This document shows positions 5,274 through 5,694 of a stretch of 5,694 nucleotides of DNA, piece by piece. Under the pieces are notes generated by a model. That model saw only the letters and a program-made list of their open reading frames with translations, was not told where the DNA came from and did no database searches. How positions within the stretch are numbered: position 1 is the stretch's first letter; every line of letters begins with the position of its first letter. The position numbers were made by a program, and so were the translations under genes. Source of the DNA: Halieaceae bacterium (lineage in GTDB: Bacteria > Pseudomonadota > Gammaproteobacteria > Pseudomonadales > Halieaceae); contig WTHO01000098.1 of the NCBI GenBank assembly GCA_011523115.1, forward strand, positions 1-5,694. Direction: 5' to 3'.

Positions 5274-5694
5274 AAACCTGATACGTAAGCGGCGAGATTT
5301 CCGATGTCTTGATCGGTCATGGGTTTAGCCACCGGATACATCATGGCTGACTGCGCACCACGTTCTTCGCCAGCCCGATAAGCCGTCAGCTTCGCGACGA
5401 TATCTGAATCCGCTTGCCCTGCCAGCATGGGCCCTATACCCCCCTCGCCACGACTTCCGTGGCAGGCGATGCATTGCCCATAGTATTTCTCTCCCAGCGC
5501 AGCAGGTGAGGCGGCGGCTAACGCGAGTTGTTTCGCCTCCTCGACAGCTGCGATGCTGCCGCCATTCTCCGCTTTCCAGTCCTCGTAGCATTCCCCGACG
5601 CACTGGTTGCGGTTACCCGTCCAGTCGGCGTTATTGCTGTGGGTGCCGGCCCAAATCAAACCCGATACAACGACAACAAAAGCGGCGATAAGCG
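5270..5694 (-). CDS. Exported monohaem cytochrome c, c4/c5-like (N-terminus cut by window edge)
   Basis: The frame stays open to the right edge, so the true start lies outside; about 140 residues are visible. The first visible residues, LIAAFVVVVSGLIWAG, form a signal peptide core or membrane anchor, placing the protein in the periplasm. CIACH (5473-5459) is the covalent haem c site, with His as proximal ligand. It is followed by GGIGPMLAGQ and MMYPVAKPMTDQDIGNLAAY, where one of the paired Met residues is the likely distal ligand. This is a class I domain of about 80 residues at the C-terminus, ending in VSGL as in short c4/c5-type cytochromes. Between the export segment and the haem domain is a roughly 45-residue region with a second cysteine pair, CVGEC (5602-5588), which is not a haem motif. 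The stop overlaps the acylase GTG. The natural redox partner is not visible; the upstream gene is outside the window. Confidence 0.9.
   Translation of the reverse strand, partial: LIAAFVVVVSGLIWAGTHSNNADWTGNRNQCVGECYEDWKAENGGSIAAVEEAKQLALAAASPAALGEKYYGQCIACHGSRGEGGIGPMLAGQADSDIVAKLTAYRAGEERGAQSAMMYPVAKPMTDQDIGNLAAYVSGL

Overview
The window looks like chromosomal DNA of a moderately GC-rich proteobacterium, most likely a gammaproteobacterium. The reasons are a small HapK/RedY-like protein (a family I know mainly from Gammaproteobacteria), a c4/c5-like monohaem cytochrome and a periplasmic PvdQ-type acylase. The taxonomic call is inference. I see no rRNA, tRNA, CRISPR array, insertion sequence or phage gene.

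Layout: five genes in three transcription units. (1) Positions 1-658, minus strand: a HapK/RedY-like gene (347-658) coupled by an ATGA overlap to a thiamine-diphosphate (ThDP) enzyme of the acetolactate-synthase-like family, which runs off the left edge. (2) Positions 659-987: a 329-bp divergent intergenic region with a short 9-bp tandem repeat and no credible gene. (3) Positions 988-2973, plus strand: a 661-residue iron-sulfur flavoenzyme of the 2,4-dienoyl-CoA reductase / trimethylamine dehydrogenase class. (4) Positions 2974-3077: a short convergent spacer with a GC-rich hairpin. (5) Positions 3078-5694, minus strand: an exported monohaem cytochrome c, cut by the right edge, coupled by a GTGA overlap to a periplasmic N-terminal-nucleophile acylase of the penicillin acylase / AHL acylase family.

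How the parts may work together: the left half is a cytoplasmic small-molecule module, with a C-C bond-forming or -breaking ThDP enzyme, its small coupled partner and a divergent flavoprotein reductase or dehydrogenase. The right half is a periplasmic module of a haem electron carrier and an amide hydrolase. No sequence evidence ties the two halves together; they converge tail to tail and may be unrelated.

The points most worth a second look are the flavoenzyme, which keeps its Fe-S ligands in trimethylamine-dehydrogenase-like spacing but appears to have several active-site positions substituted; the tight coupling of the HapK-like protein to a ThDP enzyme; the cytochrome-acylase operon; and a 32-bp near-perfect inverted repeat inside the flavoenzyme gene. 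None of these proves a new system.
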